The notes under the pieces are model-generated. The model ran no database searches. It saw nothing but the letters and a program-made list of their open reading frames with translations, and was not told where the DNA came from. A stretch of 64,000 bases of DNA from Pseudomonas mucoides. GTDB lineage: Bacteria > Pseudomonadota > Gammaproteobacteria > Pseudomonadales > Pseudomonadaceae. The stretch is from contig NZ_JACOPW010000009.1 of assembly GCF_015461845.1 (NCBI RefSeq), forward strand, positions 213,481 through 277,480, read 5' to 3'. The position numbers and the translations under genes were made by a program. Below, one piece after another: positions 63,913 to 64,000 of this stretch (position 1 is its first letter; each line of letters starts with the position of its first letter).

Positions 63913-64000
63913 AATGAGGCCCAAATAGGAGGTGCCATGAGTCGTCAGCGTTACCCCGAAGAATTCAAGATCGAAGCGGTCAAGCAAGTGACCGAGAAAG
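63888..64000 (+). mobile_element. Left end of an IS3-family insertion sequence
   Basis: Begins near 63888-63897, where coding similarity of paralogue 2 stops, with TAGACACCTCC as the probable terminal inverted repeat region. It contains an orfA-type transposase start. The remainder lies beyond the window, so the right end and target duplication cannot be checked. Confidence 0.75.
63937..64000 (+). CDS. IS3-family transposase OrfA (partial, N-terminus)
   Basis: ATG 63937 preceded by AGGAGGT at 6 bases. The encoded SRQRYPEEFKIEAVKQV is the start of the helix-turn-helix Tnp_1 domain of IS3-family OrfA. Only 21 codons are inside the window. Transcribed away from the truncated paralogue. Confidence 0.85.
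   Translation, partial: MSRQRYPEEFKIEAVKQVTEK

Overview
The window is a chromosomal segment of a fluorescent-group Pseudomonas. The evidence is the gene order (serB, parC/parE, cpdA, nudF, thiC, tolC, waaA, hldE, msbA, the LPS core cluster, glnE, aceEF, dipA, msrA), which follows the P. aeruginosa PA4960-PA5018 order as I remember it, and the short palindromic REP elements typical of the P. fluorescens group between genes. G+C is high almost throughout and falls only in the last ~2 kb. No tRNA, rRNA or CRISPR array was seen.

Layout. 1-12.1 kb: end of serB, a YtjB/AhpA-type membrane protein, a PqiC-like lipoprotein, then a minus-strand block carrying both topoisomerase IV subunits with two small secreted or membrane proteins between them, followed upstream by yqiA, cpdA, a DUF1249 gene and nudF. 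12.2-18.2 kb: a DUF3298 lipoprotein, cytX and thiC (thiC behind a TPP riboswitch), and tolC. 18.2-24.1 kb: waaA, a LysR regulator divergent from an EmrE-type exporter, and an oxidoreductase, aldo/keto reductase and unknown-gene run.

24.1-47.1 kb is a long envelope region: hldE (heptose donor), an adenylylsulfate kinase coupled to a sulfotransferase, msbA, a WaaL-type ligase fused to a degenerate kinase domain, an acyltransferase, wapR, ssg, dnpA, mig-14, wapH, a carbamoyltransferase, a kinase gene with two domains, wapQ, wapP, waaP, waaG, waaC and waaF. Together these make and load heptose and Kdo, build and phosphorylate the core, decorate it (rhamnose, carbamoyl, probably acyl and possibly sulfate), flip lipid A-core and ligate O-antigen.

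47.1-61.6 kb: a REP cluster, glnE, aceE-aceF (three lipoyl domains; dyad operators upstream), a PhoD-like phosphatase, the c-di-GMP phosphodiesterase dipA, msrA and rlmJ. 61.8-64.0 kb is an A+T-richer accessory tail: a Tai4-like secreted protein, a DUF6124-type gene beside a folded intergenic sequence, two paralogous immunity-like genes, and the left end of an IS3-family element that cuts into the second of them.

The most unusual features are the APS-kinase/sulfotransferase cassette inside the LPS assembly genes, the ligase-kinase fusion with a missing catalytic Asp, the terminator-like hairpin lying against the waaF ribosome-binding site, and the interrupted immunity-gene pair at the right edge.
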